11,319 nucleotides of DNA from an uncultured Bifidobacterium sp. (GCA_937874315.1 CALNAE010000130.1:1-11319), one strand, 5' to 3'. Positions 1 to 6,526 are shown, counted from the stretch's first letter. Numbers and translations: made by a program. The notes: generated by a model not told the origin, from the sequence alone.

Positions 1-20
1 ACGAAGCACCTGTCAGAACA

Positions 21-33
21 TGCGGATGCCGCA
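21..33. other. Short perfect hairpin, 5-bp stem
   Basis: TGCGG (21-25), loop ATG, CCGCA (29-33) forms a perfect inverted repeat just left of the first 22-bp repeat. There is no T-run on either side, so it is not a convincing intrinsic terminator for the kinase transcript coming from the right. It may be part of a longer structure cut by the window edge. Confidence 0.3.
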
Positions 34-120
34 ACGGCTCAGACAATGGGATGATATGAACGACACCATTGGTCGCCGACGCCGCGTGAAGAAGGACTAC
101 GGCTCAGACAATGGGATGAT
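34..120. repeat. 22-bp direct repeat, two copies 65 bp apart
   Basis: An identical 22-bp word occurs at 34-55 and 99-120; its core reads GGCTCAGACAATGGGATGAT. The start-to-start distance is 65 bp and the sequence between the copies is not similar, so this is a pair of conserved short words rather than a recent 65-bp duplication. It lies 26 bp or more past the stop of the lipid kinase gene. I see no gene in 1-145: the plus-strand frame from 20 to 274 runs into the antisense of the kinase and has no recognisable motif. Possible roles are paired protein-binding sites for a gene to the left or a dispersed repeat; neither is shown. Confidence 0.75.
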
Positions 121-145
121 GAGGACGATGGCACAGCGCAGTCAA

Positions 146-1315
146 CTATCCACGGACATCCTCGCGAACCCGTCGATCAATGTCCGCGTCATCGCGCAGC
201 AACCCCCGCCGCGCCACCGCAGGGGGTACCAACAGCCGCAGCACACGACCGATCGCATCGACCCGGACCGGTAAATCGCCCGCATATTCACCGTCCATCA
301 TGAGCATCGGCGGTCTGGCGCCTATATTCGCTCTGGTGATATCGACGCGTCGGACACGCCGCCATCCGAATAATGCGGATTTCATGGTCTGACCTCGATA
401 AGCGAGCGTGATGGCATGAACGCATTCCACCACGCTGGGCATATGTTTCACCCAGATGAGGTCGAGCAGCCCGTCATCGAAACGCGAATAGGGCGAAATC
501 GCGATCCCATCGCCGATATGCCGTGAATTCGCCACGGTCAGCAATGGCGTTGCAATGTCACGGTCTTCCAGTCGTCCATCCGGTAATTCAAGGGATACAT
601 GGTATCCATATTGCCGCAGATGCAGGAGCTCCCGGGCCACCGCAGCCACGTAGCGCAGAGCGCCGTTGGGCAACGCCGAATGGTTGGCGCGATCATTGAT
701 GCTCGCATCGATCCCGCAGGAAAGCATCCCCGCAAAATACCGATCACCGGGTCGCGGGAAACCTTCACGAGACCGGACCGTCGAATACGCATCGGCACAA
801 TCCTCAACATGGAATGGCGATGACGCCGATTCCCGTATACACCGCCGGATGGGACGGGATGCCGAGCCCGCCTTGCTCGTGTCGGCGGCACTCGTATGGA
901 ATCTGACACGTCCCAAGTCCACTTCCAAGCTCGTTGCGCACACCAGGCCCCCGACGATCCCGCGCACGCTCTCGGCCGGGTGTCCCACCGGCAGTCGCAG
1001 CCCTCGTGCGAAATCGTTCCCCGATCCGACCGCCACGATACCAAGCGGAATGCCGCACGAACCGACCGCGTTCACACCGAGATTGACCATCCCATCCCCG
1101 CCGACCACGATCAGGGCATCGTAGGAGCCGAGCTGGCGTCGAGCATTGTCCAGCGAATCCTGATAGCTTATGCCGGTCATATCGAAGACGTCGAAACCAT
1201 GGCGGCGCCCGAACCAACGAAGCATCGCGCCCACCGCCGCGCTGATTCCGGCCGCTTGACCGCGATCGGCGACGGGGTTGCCTATCATGCCTACTCGTGA
1301 ATGTGCCAATGCCAT
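146..1315 (-). CDS. Diacylglycerol kinase family lipid kinase
   Basis: The product is a probable ATP-dependent lipid kinase of the DAGK/LCB5 catalytic family. Members phosphorylate diacylglycerol or related lipids at the membrane; the substrate cannot be read here. With the ATG at 1315 it has 389 residues. The nucleotide-binding motif GGDGMVN (72-78) stands where GGDGT is usual, GSGNDFAR (97-104) matches the family's GTGNDxAR, and a late DGE (341-343) is the usual C-terminal acidic motif. Residues about 140-190 form a polar insert between the strands EVDLGRV and RYFAGMLSCGIDA, longer than normal. The start is uncertain: the frame stays open to a GTG at 1423 that directly follows the tadF stop (TGAGTG). 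That start would add 36 residues with a hydrophobic stretch (WVWCYDAAVIILAYMALA) and could give a membrane anchor by coupled translation. No good ribosome site precedes either start. It is the last gene of the tad operon, but a role in pilus function is not established. Confidence 0.88.
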   Translation of the reverse strand: MALAHSRVGMIGNPVADRGQAAGISAAVGAMLRWFGRRHGFDVFDMTGISYQDSLDNARRQLGSYDALIVVGGDGMVNLGVNAVGSCGIPLGIVAVGSGNDFARGLRLPVGHPAESVRGIVGGLVCATSLEVDLGRVRFHTSAADTSKAGSASRPIRRCIRESASSPFHVEDCADAYSTVRSREGFPRPGDRYFAGMLSCGIDASINDRANHSALPNGALRYVAAVARELLHLRQYGYHVSLELPDGRLEDRDIATPLLTVANSRHIGDGIAISPYSRFDDGLLDLIWVKHMPSVVECVHAITLAYRGQTMKSALFGWRRVRRVDITRANIGARPPMLMMDGEYAGDLPVRVDAIGRVLRLLVPPAVARRGLLRDDADIDRRVREDVRG

Positions 1316-1423
1316 ATACGCCAAGATAATCACAGCCGCGTCATAACACCAGACCCATCCCGTCCACGGTCTTAGCGGGCTGGACAGCAAATCGTATGAT
1401 GCCGTCGCCGCCACACACAGCAC

Positions 1424-1822
1424 TCATCGGCATTGATCCGGTCCCGCCCGCGCCGTGCTGGATACCTCGTCGGCGAATGGAATCCTGGTGGGCATCGATA
1501 TTTCCACGATGATATCCTCCTGCTCCGAGTCGCACCGCAGGACTTGTCCTCCCTGTTCCTGTGCGACAGCACCAGCCACCGAGCAGGCATCACCTTGCGC
1601 AAGCCACAACGCCGTCGCTCCAGAAAGCGCCGTAAGATCGGCCACCGTTCGCACCCGAGATTGGGTGATGACAAAATTGCCCACCGATGCAAGCATCGTG
1701 AGCATTACCGCGCATACCGCAATCAGCGCCACGCCCGTCACGGTGCCTGATCCCTCATCGCCGTTCAGTCGCATCTTGCGCAACCATCGCCTTATCCGAA
1801 TGTTCACATGTACCGGTTCCAT
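1424..1822 (-). CDS. tadF: TadF / Rv3655c-like TadE-related minor pseudopilin
   Basis: The product is a 132-residue single-pass membrane protein of the actinobacterial TadE-like family found next to Tad secretion genes (Rv3655c type). It probably acts as a minor pseudopilin in Tad pilus assembly. The family pattern is visible: a basic N-terminus (RRWLRKMR), then DEGSGTVTGV (22-31), a hydrophobic segment at about 30-51, the conserved VADLTALSGA (60-69), and the ARAGP end (124-128) seen in this family. Cys80 and Cys97 could pair outside the membrane. It lacks the glutamate at position +5 found in the pilin and TadE here, so processing may differ. I chose the ATG at 1822 because GAGGA sits 5 nt upstream. 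The frame is open further, to a GTG at 1948, but that extension is basic, motif-free and has no ribosome site. The lipid kinase follows directly. Confidence 0.85.
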   Translation of the reverse strand: MEPVHVNIRIRRWLRKMRLNGDEGSGTVTGVALIAVCAVMLTMLASVGNFVITQSRVRTVADLTALSGATALWLAQGDACSVAGAVAQEQGGQVLRCDSEQEDIIVEISMPTRIPFADEVSSTARAGPDQCR

Positions 1823-1827
1823 GCGGT

Positions 1828-1832
1828 TCCTC
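1828..1832 (-). promoter_or_regulatory. Ribosome binding site setting the tadF start
   Basis: GAGGA on the minus strand lies 5 nt before the ATG at 1822. It decides for the short form of tadF over the in-frame GTG at 1948. Confidence 0.6.
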
Positions 1833-1936
1833 GTATCCGTCGCATCCGCAACTCCTATCCGTATATCGGCTGTATCTCCTCGCATGCCTTGCCGCTGCCA
1901 ATAACCTCTCTGCGACAGATATGCCCGATGGACCGT

Positions 1937-2041
1937 CCGATCAATCACTAGCCGATTGGCACCTCACCGACTCGCGGTTCACCGATTCATACCTCGCTGC
2001 TTCACGCCTCACCAACTCACGGTTCACCAACTCACGGTTCA
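1937..2041. repeat. 15-bp tandem repeat, seven units, at the tadE-tadF junction
   Basis: Read on the minus strand, units start at 2041, 2026, 2011, 1996, 1981, 1966 and 1951. The first two are identical (TGAACCGTGAGTTGG). The rest decay progressively (TGAGGCGTGAAGCAG, CGAGGTATGAATCGG, TGAACCGCGAGTCGG, TGAGGTGCCAATCGG, CTAGTGATTGATCGG). The first TGA is the tadE stop codon itself, so the array begins exactly at the end of tadE. Units 1, 2, 3, 5 and 6 carry TGA in the tadE frame. The identical proximal pair and diverged distal units fit growth by slippage from the tadE side. It fills half of the otherwise empty stretch 1823-2038. In the rest of that stretch I see only the tadF ribosome site. 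Confidence 0.9.
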
Positions 2042-2449
2042 CTGGTCAATACCGACAGCCGTTCCCCGTACCTCCGCGGGAATCACATTGCCCGGACCGG
2101 GAATCACCGGGCAAGAAACCGTGACGTGTACGAGACCTGCAGCATGGTCGATGCTGGCCGAGACGCCGTCGCCTGCAACGCTGCGAGCGATCTGGGTGGG
2201 ATCCGCATCAACGCCGCCAACGATCAGCTCACGGGCCACGGCAGAGGCGGCATCCTGACAACTCATCGACACCGCCACCGCTCGCCCCAATCCCATCAGC
2301 ACCAGAGCAATCACCATCACGGCCGGAAGCACCGTCGCGAATTCCGCGGTGACCGCTCCCCTATCGTTCCGACGCCACCATGAGACGAGACGAGAACGGC
2401 AGCGAGAGCACGCCTGCAACAGCCCTGGATTTACTCGTCGCATCCGCAT
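2039..2449 (-). CDS. tadE: TadE minor pseudopilin
   Basis: The product is a 136-residue TadE family pseudopilin, anchored in the membrane and needed for Tad/Flp pilus assembly in characterised systems. A basic cytoplasmic leader (WWRRNDR) is followed by G31|AVTAEF, a class III prepilin cleavage site with the glutamate at +5 of the mature protein (E36), and a hydrophobic helix at about 38-60 (ATVLPAVMVIALVLMGLG). The remainder is a small extracytoplasmic part with Cys64 and Cys113. The ATG at 2449 shares its A with the stop of the upstream pilin (TGATG), which suggests coupled translation; a second ATG lies at 2443. No strong ribosome site is visible, which fits coupling. A longer frame reaches 2635 but overlaps the pilin. 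The stop codon is the first triplet of a 15-bp tandem array. The cognate peptidase TadV is not in the window. Confidence 0.9.
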   Translation of the reverse strand: MRMRRVNPGLLQACSRCRSRLVSWWRRNDRGAVTAEFATVLPAVMVIALVLMGLGRAVAVSMSCQDAASAVARELIVGGVDADPTQIARSVAGDGVSASIDHAAGLVHVTVSCPVIPGPGNVIPAEVRGTAVGIDQ

Positions 2450-2739
2450 CAGACGTTCAACGCCTGTTTCACGATATCCGTGAGCAGCTGACGTGCCACG
2501 TCCGATTTCAGTAACGCGACGAGCAACCCTGCGAACCCCGTGGCCGCGACGAGCACGACGGCGTATTCCGCTGTAGCGGCGCCTTCCTCCGGACTGCGCA
2601 ATAGCGTGCGCATCCGAGCATCGAGTGCGCACCACCGTCCGTTCGCCCTTTGCAATGACCGCGATACCCGCGATCGCATTGCTGCTGCCGAGCGTCGTGC
2701 ACGAGACGAGACGGATGTCTTCCGATGTTCCGTTTGCAT
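2449..2739 (-). CDS. flp: Flp-type major pilin (DUF4244-like)
   Basis: The product is the likely structural subunit of the Tad pilus, 96 residues, resembling the actinobacterial DUF4244 family. A long, strongly basic leader (residues 1-50) precedes EEG53|AATAEYAVVL. Cleavage would follow Gly53, leaving mature Ala-Ala-Thr-Ala-Glu-Tyr, with the +5 glutamate (E58) and the adjacent tyrosine typical of Flp pilins. A hydrophobic helix (59-77) and a short tail (LLTDIVKQALNV) complete a mature chain of 43 residues. The start at 2739 is supported by AAGGAA about 6-7 nt upstream; the longer reading to 2811 adds an unlikely leader. A 189-nt gap separates it from tadC, so the pilin may have its own promoter or an mRNA-stabilising leader. 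The stop overlaps the tadE start by one base. Confidence 0.9.
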   Translation of the reverse strand: MQTEHRKTSVSSRARRSAAAMRSRVSRSLQRANGRWCALDARMRTLLRSPEEGAATAEYAVVLVAATGFAGLLVALLKSDVARQLLTDIVKQALNV

Positions 2740-2928
2740 GATCTTTCCTTCCCTTCGACCCGGTGACTGTCGCCGGTAATAACCAGTCTCGTCGATCTTG
2801 CGGCAGAGCAATCGTCGGAACCGAGGATGTGGTCGAAGGCCTTAGACCGCGGGAAAACAGGCGTGTCGCAGGCCATCACAGCAAACCGACATCACGAGTT
2901 GATACCGCAAGTCGGTTCGGAGCCAGCC
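2740..2928 (-). other. Gap between tadC and flp, no clear promoter
   Basis: This is 189 nt between the end of tadC and the pilin start, while the neighbouring gene junctions are tight or overlapping. I see the flp ribosome site (AAGGAA near 2746-2751) but no convincing -35/-10 pair and no hairpin with a T-run. Minus-strand frames across it have no recognisable product. A pilin-specific promoter or processing site is a reasonable guess only because of position. Confidence 0.4.
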
Positions 2929-3471
2929 TCACAACGCGAACGAACCGATCGAGGGAATGACACCGATCAGAATAAACGCGGGCAAGAAGCACAATCCGGT
3001 GGGAATTAGCAGGCGCACGCTTAACCGAGCCGCACCACGTTCAACGGACGTCCGACGGTGCAATTGAAGCTGCTCCACGACGCCATCTATCCGCTCAAGC
3101 GGCGAGACACCACGATTCCACGAGTCTTCAAGCGCATCGCGAAGCAGCGCCATTCCTCCGCCCCACGCATCGCCCCGGACCGCAGGAAGCCATGCGTCTC
3201 GCCATGACGATCCACGGTGCAGCGCCAGCGAGACCGCGCACAGAGCGGCCCCGTATTCCCCGCCGACGTTCTCTCCTATAACCGCTATGGTTCGCGGCAG
3301 AGACACGCCCTGTTGAATAGCAACTGCCATCATCCGCAACACCAATGCGATATTCGGCGGTAGAGCTGGCTCCAACGGCCGTCTCGACAGCATCAACTCA
3401 CGAATCGGTTGCAGAGTGTACATCAGCACCGCAGCCGCCGCACAACAACCGGAGCACGCTTCATATATCAT
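2929..3471 (-). CDS. tadC: TadC-like inner-membrane platform protein
   Basis: The product is a 180-residue protein with a type II secretion F (GspF/T2SSF) domain, one half of the TadB/TadC membrane platform on which the TadA ATPase acts. A hydrophobic start (about 7-20) is followed by a helical cytoplasmic domain with LRMMAVAIQQGVSLPRTI (45-62), the usual first helix pair of T2SSF, and the family-typical ERGAARLSVRLLIPTGLCFLPAFILIGVIPSI near the end, which contains the last membrane helix (about 154-174). It is shorter than proteobacterial TadC proteins but in keeping with small actinobacterial ones. The ATG at 3471 overlaps the tadB stop by 4 nt (ATGA), and GAGGA lies 6 nt upstream inside tadB. 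Translation is therefore probably coupled. Confidence 0.88.
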   Translation of the reverse strand: MIYEACSGCCAAAAVLMYTLQPIRELMLSRRPLEPALPPNIALVLRMMAVAIQQGVSLPRTIAVIGENVGGEYGAALCAVSLALHRGSSWRDAWLPAVRGDAWGGGMALLRDALEDSWNRGVSPLERIDGVVEQLQLHRRTSVERGAARLSVRLLIPTGLCFLPAFILIGVIPSIGSFAL

Positions 3472-4166
3472 GCGAGTTCCTCACTCCGGCGCTCAGCGGC
3501 ATCGTCGTCGGTCAGCGCCTGCAACGTTACGGAACGCAATAGGGAACGCATCCACACCAGTCCCGACGAATATGCCAACGCACCCGAGATGAGGCAAACG
3601 AACCCTTGCGTTGAGCCGAAAAGAAATGCCAACGGCCGGGCGTTGAGCACCTCGCCCAGGAGCACCGTTCCTACAGGTAGCAAGGACAGCAGTCTCACCG
3701 TGGCCTGCGGCATTGCGAACGCGCTTTTCTTCAGCTCCTCCAGCGTCACGGATGATCGATAGGAATCACTGACCGCTTCGAGGCATCGAGTCAGCCGACA
3801 TCCCAACTGCTCACTGCAACGCAGCGCAAGCGATATGTCGGCGGCCACGCTTTCGATATGCCGCGTGTCTTCATGGGCATACGCACGTTCACTCAGAATG
3901 ACACGCAACCAAGCGGCGTCAAGGGGCGCGCGGCCCAAGGCGTGACCATGGCCGTCGGTAAAAGCCCTTGATGGATGACCTCCCGATCGAATATAGGCAT
4001 GGGCCTGGGCGATCACCGCCAGCAAACCAATGCGACGGCGCGGCGCTTCGGCATGCTCCGCCGCGCGGCGGAGCCGTTCCCGGCACCTGTGGCCCATATC
4101 CAGGGATGACACCATGAATCCGGTGAATACCGCCAACGAGGATAGGCATATGGCCTGCTCGTACAC
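3468..4166 (-). CDS. tadB: TadB-like inner-membrane platform protein
   Basis: The product is a 232-residue T2SSF-domain protein, partner of TadC in the Tad pilus membrane platform. It has an N-terminal hydrophobic segment (5-21), an arginine-rich linker, a helical cytoplasmic domain (about 45-140), and the typical TadB ending: PQATVRLLSLLPVGTVLLGEVL (153-174), then a second hydrophobic stretch (178-206) and WMRSLLR. I place the start at a GTG (4166) because AGGAG lies 6 nt upstream and the protein then begins just before its first membrane helix. The open frame continues to 4328, but that part overlaps tadA and is not membrane-like. The tadA stop lies 52 nt upstream. The stop overlaps the tadC start by 4 nt. 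Confidence 0.86.
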   Translation of the reverse strand: MYEQAICLSSLAVFTGFMVSSLDMGHRCRERLRRAAEHAEAPRRRIGLLAVIAQAHAYIRSGGHPSRAFTDGHGHALGRAPLDAAWLRVILSERAYAHEDTRHIESVAADISLALRCSEQLGCRLTRCLEAVSDSYRSSVTLEELKKSAFAMPQATVRLLSLLPVGTVLLGEVLNARPLAFLFGSTQGFVCLISGALAYSSGLVWMRSLLRSVTLQALTDDDAAERRSEELA

Positions 4167-4172
4167 AGGCGT

Positions 4173-4177
4173 CTCCT
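4173..4177 (-). promoter_or_regulatory. Ribosome binding site for the tadB GTG start
   Basis: AGGAG on the minus strand is placed 6 nt before GTG at 4166. No ATG in this frame has a comparable site, so it decides for the rare start codon and against the frame extension into tadA. Confidence 0.6.
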
Positions 4178-4218
4178 CTCTCTTGGTCGCGTGGGCCGCA
4201 TGACTTTCCCATATGGAG

Positions 4219-5244
4219 TTACGCTTCGGACCATCGCTTCTCAAAACTGTTCCAACCCCGGCCCTGCACGATCTTCCCCTCACCGTCCCAAGTGGCAAGC
4301 ATGCCACCGTGCAGAACTCCTGCGTCATTCACTTCGAGATGGCCTATCTGCGCGATATGGCGTCTGCCGGCGTGGCGAACGATATGCAGCACTACGTCGA
4401 ATGCCCCCTCGACCAACATGGCGAGCGCCTTTGGACTCATGCCCGCAAGCATCCCCAAGGCAATCAGCCGCGCCGGTAGACGCTGGACGCTGTCTGCATG
4501 CACGGTGACCATGCCGCCATGATGGCCGGAATTGAGCGCACGCAACAAGTCGGCGATCTCCTCGCCGCGGCATTCGCCGAGCACGACGCGATCAGGGCGC
4601 ATGCGCAATGTCGCCTTCACCAATTCGGGCAGTCCAATCGCTCCTTCGCCTTCGACATTAGGTTCACGCGTGACCAGGGAAACGTGATTGCACGACCGTA
4701 TCTCACCCAATTCACGAATCTCCTCGACGCTGACGATGCGTTCTTCACCGGGGCATTCGTCCAGCAACGATCGGAGCAACGTGGTTTTCCCCACCCCGGT
4801 CCCGCCCGTGATGAGTATCGTGGCTCTGCGTTTCACCAACGATGCCAACATACGGCCCCATACGCCGGGGAACATGCCCAGAGCCCCTAGGTATTCAAGA
4901 CGTGGCGCTTGCAGCGAGGGAAACCGGATCGAAATCGAGGCGCCGAAAGGCACCACCGGCGCTATCACAGCGTGGACTCGGATCCCGCCGGTCGTCGACG
5001 CGTCGGCGATAGGACAGGCCTCATCGAGTCTTCGCCCCAACTGCGAACATAAATTTACGGCGTATGCGCGAACCACTCGGGGATCGTCCAATGGAATCCG
5101 CGGATTCCATTCGCTCATACCCTCCCCGCAGTCGATCCATACCCGCCCATCGCATGTCACGGCTATATCCGTCACGGGCATGGTCAGCACGATGTCCCGC
5201 AGCGGACCCAAGTCCAATTCATCGGTGGTCATGTTCCGACTCAT
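4219..5244 (-). CDS. tadA: TadA / CpaF-type secretion ATPase
   Basis: The product is the cytoplasmic hexameric ATPase of the GspE/VirB11 family that powers Tad pilus assembly, 341 residues. Visible motifs are Walker A GGTGVGKTT (147-155, Lys153), an Asp-box equivalent VSVEEIRELG (171-180), Walker B in RMRPDRVVLGECRGEE (215-229, catalytic Glu224), and the His box HHGGMVTVHADS (241-252). The N-terminal domain is shorter than in Caulobacter CpaF, as is usual for actinobacterial forms. I chose the ATG at 5244 because GAGGAGG sits exactly 6 nt upstream. It overlaps the end of tadZ by 26 nt, suggesting coupled expression. The Asp box reads VEE where many homologues have VED, a mild variation. Assignment is certain at family level. 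Confidence 0.95.
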   Translation of the reverse strand: MSRNMTTDELDLGPLRDIVLTMPVTDIAVTCDGRVWIDCGEGMSEWNPRIPLDDPRVVRAYAVNLCSQLGRRLDEACPIADASTTGGIRVHAVIAPVVPFGASISIRFPSLQAPRLEYLGALGMFPGVWGRMLASLVKRRATILITGGTGVGKTTLLRSLLDECPGEERIVSVEEIRELGEIRSCNHVSLVTREPNVEGEGAIGLPELVKATLRMRPDRVVLGECRGEEIADLLRALNSGHHGGMVTVHADSVQRLPARLIALGMLAGMSPKALAMLVEGAFDVVLHIVRHAGRRHIAQIGHLEVNDAGVLHGGMLATWDGEGKIVQGRGWNSFEKRWSEA

Positions 5245-6271
5245 GCCCCGCCTCCTCGCTATCGGGATCATGCCGCTTCAACGCACGCTCCACATCCTGT
5301 GCCAATTGGACCATCGTCGGGCGAGCGGATCTGAAAATGCCGGCGATCCCCATACCTTCAAGGATCTCGTACTGTAATTTCGCATGGTGCCGCACCGGAC
5401 CCTTGACATGCCGGCCGAGGTACTCGGACGCCTCCTCGACGTTCAACAGCCGTTCTCGTTTGGTTGCCCCCCGTGGATGCACACCGACCACCGCCAGCGA
5501 TACGCACGACCCGGATTGCGATGAAACCCGAGGTTGTCGGGTGCCTTGAGCGGACTGAACCCCATCGATGCGGTCGATATACGGCTTGGCTCGAGCCATT
5601 CCCAAAACCGACAACTCCGTAGCAACGAGGTGGAATGCTCTCGTCGAAGCATGATCCGACATCAATCCCGAGCCATCCGTCGCCCCGGCGTCCACCACAA
5701 CGACGTCGTTGACCGCGGCCAACGCCTCGATCGCCGCTTGCGCCTCCCACCACTTAGGAACCTTGCCGCTCCAAGGATTAAAAGCAAGTACATGGACGCC
5801 ATGCCAAACCGGCAGTTGCTGGTTGAGCGACTGCCCCTCCACATGGCCCAACGGCGCTTTGACCGCATCAAAACGCATCCCTGGCTCATGTTCTATGCCC
5901 AACAGCACATCGAGCCCACCGCCGAGGAAATCGGCATCCACCAGCGCGCAGCTACGACCGCGGTCAGTCAACTCCCAAGTCAGCATTGCGCTCAGCACGC
6001 TCAATCCGATGCCACCGCTGGGCGCACTGCATATGATGACGTTTCCAGCCATGCTCCGGTCAGTGACACGGTCACTATCGGCGGCCGGCCCGCCACTATG
6101 CCGACCACCGGTCCTACGCACCGAGGAACCCACACCTTGAGCGGCACTGGTCGGCCGCGTTCGTCGGCCATCCCGCGGCGGCGTATAGAACCGGTCGGGA
6201 CCGACGTGCAAGGACGCAGGGGGCGCATCAGCGGGGGTCGCATGAGCTGTGGAAGCTGAGTTATCCGTCAT
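5219..6271 (-). CDS. tadZ: TadZ/CpaE-like (Ssd-type) P-loop-fold protein
   Basis: The product is a 350-residue MinD/ParA-fold protein of the actinobacterial CpaE/TadZ (Ssd) type. Its relatives direct the pilus machine to its place in the cell. The first 74 residues are polar and probably disordered. The ATPase-like fold then starts at MAGNVIICSAPSGGIGLS (74-91). The lysine expected in a MinD-type P-loop (KGGxGKT/S) is missing: the motif reads SGGIGLS. VDADFLGGGLDVLLG (111-125) corresponds to Walker A' / switch I and VVVDAGAT (191-198) to Walker B. The C-terminal tail is rich in Asp, Glu and His. ATP hydrolysis is therefore doubtful, as noted for related Ssd/TadZ proteins. Start uncertain: I use the ATG at 6271, but an ATG at 6307 and a TTG at 6316 are also in frame and none has a good ribosome site. 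First gene of the tad operon. Confidence 0.87.
   Translation of the reverse strand: MTDNSASTAHATPADAPPASLHVGPDRFYTPPRDGRRTRPTSAAQGVGSSVRRTGGRHSGGPAADSDRVTDRSMAGNVIICSAPSGGIGLSVLSAMLTWELTDRGRSCALVDADFLGGGLDVLLGIEHEPGMRFDAVKAPLGHVEGQSLNQQLPVWHGVHVLAFNPWSGKVPKWWEAQAAIEALAAVNDVVVVDAGATDGSGLMSDHASTRAFHLVATELSVLGMARAKPYIDRIDGVQSAQGTRQPRVSSQSGSCVSLAVVGVHPRGATKRERLLNVEEASEYLGRHVKGPVRHHAKLQYEILEGMGIAGIFRSARPTMVQLAQDVERALKRHDPDSEEAGHESEHDHR
5251..5257 (-). promoter_or_regulatory. Strong ribosome binding site for tadA inside tadZ
   Basis: GAGGAGG on the minus strand lies 6 nt before the ATG at 5244, within the last codons of tadZ. It fixes the tadA start and explains how tadA is translated despite the 26-nt overlap. 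Confidence 0.65.
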
Positions 6272-6402
6272 GCTTCGATTCAACAGCACCCGCCCCGAAT
6301 CCACCATCCTTTTCAACGCATGTGGTCGAAGGCTTCGAAGGTGGCGCGCGCAATTCGCGGAGCATCCGGCTTATGACACCACAACCTCATACATCGTGAC
6401 AT
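6272..6402 (-). other. Leader between terminator and tadZ, no clear promoter
   Basis: This stretch should hold the tad promoter if transcription starts after the terminator. I find no good -35/-10 pair; the nearest words (CATAAG, TATGAG) lack matching partners. In-frame alternative tadZ starts lie at 6307 (ATG) and 6316 (TTG). Confidence 0.35.
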
Positions 6403-6434
6403 AAAAAGAGAGACCCACCGAAGTGGGCCTCTCT
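6403..6434 (-). terminator. Intrinsic terminator on the minus strand upstream of tadZ
   Basis: On the minus strand AGAGAGGCCCAC, loop TTCG, GTGGGTCTCTCT forms a 12-bp stem with one mismatch, followed by TTTTT (6407-6403). The cUUCGg-type loop and U-run make a canonical Rho-independent terminator. On the plus strand no T-run follows, so it acts on leftward transcripts only. No minus-strand gene lies to its right before ppk, so it terminates either a short RNA or antisense transcription, or acts as an attenuator in a tad leader. About 130 nt separate it from the tadZ start. Confidence 0.88.
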
Positions 6435-6513
6435 ACAAGTTCAACTTTGACAGAATCTCTGCACAACATCATCGTTGCAACGGTAAGTCTTTCCATTGCC
6501 CGTCCAACGTAGC

Positions 6514-6526
6514 GGTCATCGTGACC
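6514..6526. promoter_or_regulatory. Perfect palindrome, possible operator
   Basis: GGTCA, TCG, TGACC is a perfect inverted repeat with a 3-base centre in the divergent region between tad and ppk. It would also fold as a small hairpin within the proposed leftward RNA. No regulator can be assigned. Confidence 0.3.

Noticed and set aside
666..1124. Plus-strand open frames over the lipid kinase gene
   Set aside because: These are antisense shadows typical of GC-rich coding DNA. The minus frame carries the conserved kinase motifs.
1921..2124. Plus-strand frame with pentapeptide-like repeats (SRFTN, SRLTN, SYLAA)
   Set aside because: The pattern follows from the 15-bp DNA repeat. The frame lies antisense to the tad operon, has no ribosome site, and all three plus frames are open across the array, so openness is not evidence of coding.
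4219..4328. Long form of TadB starting inside tadA
   Set aside because: The added residues are not membrane-like and a better start (GTG 4166 with AGGAG at 6 nt) exists.
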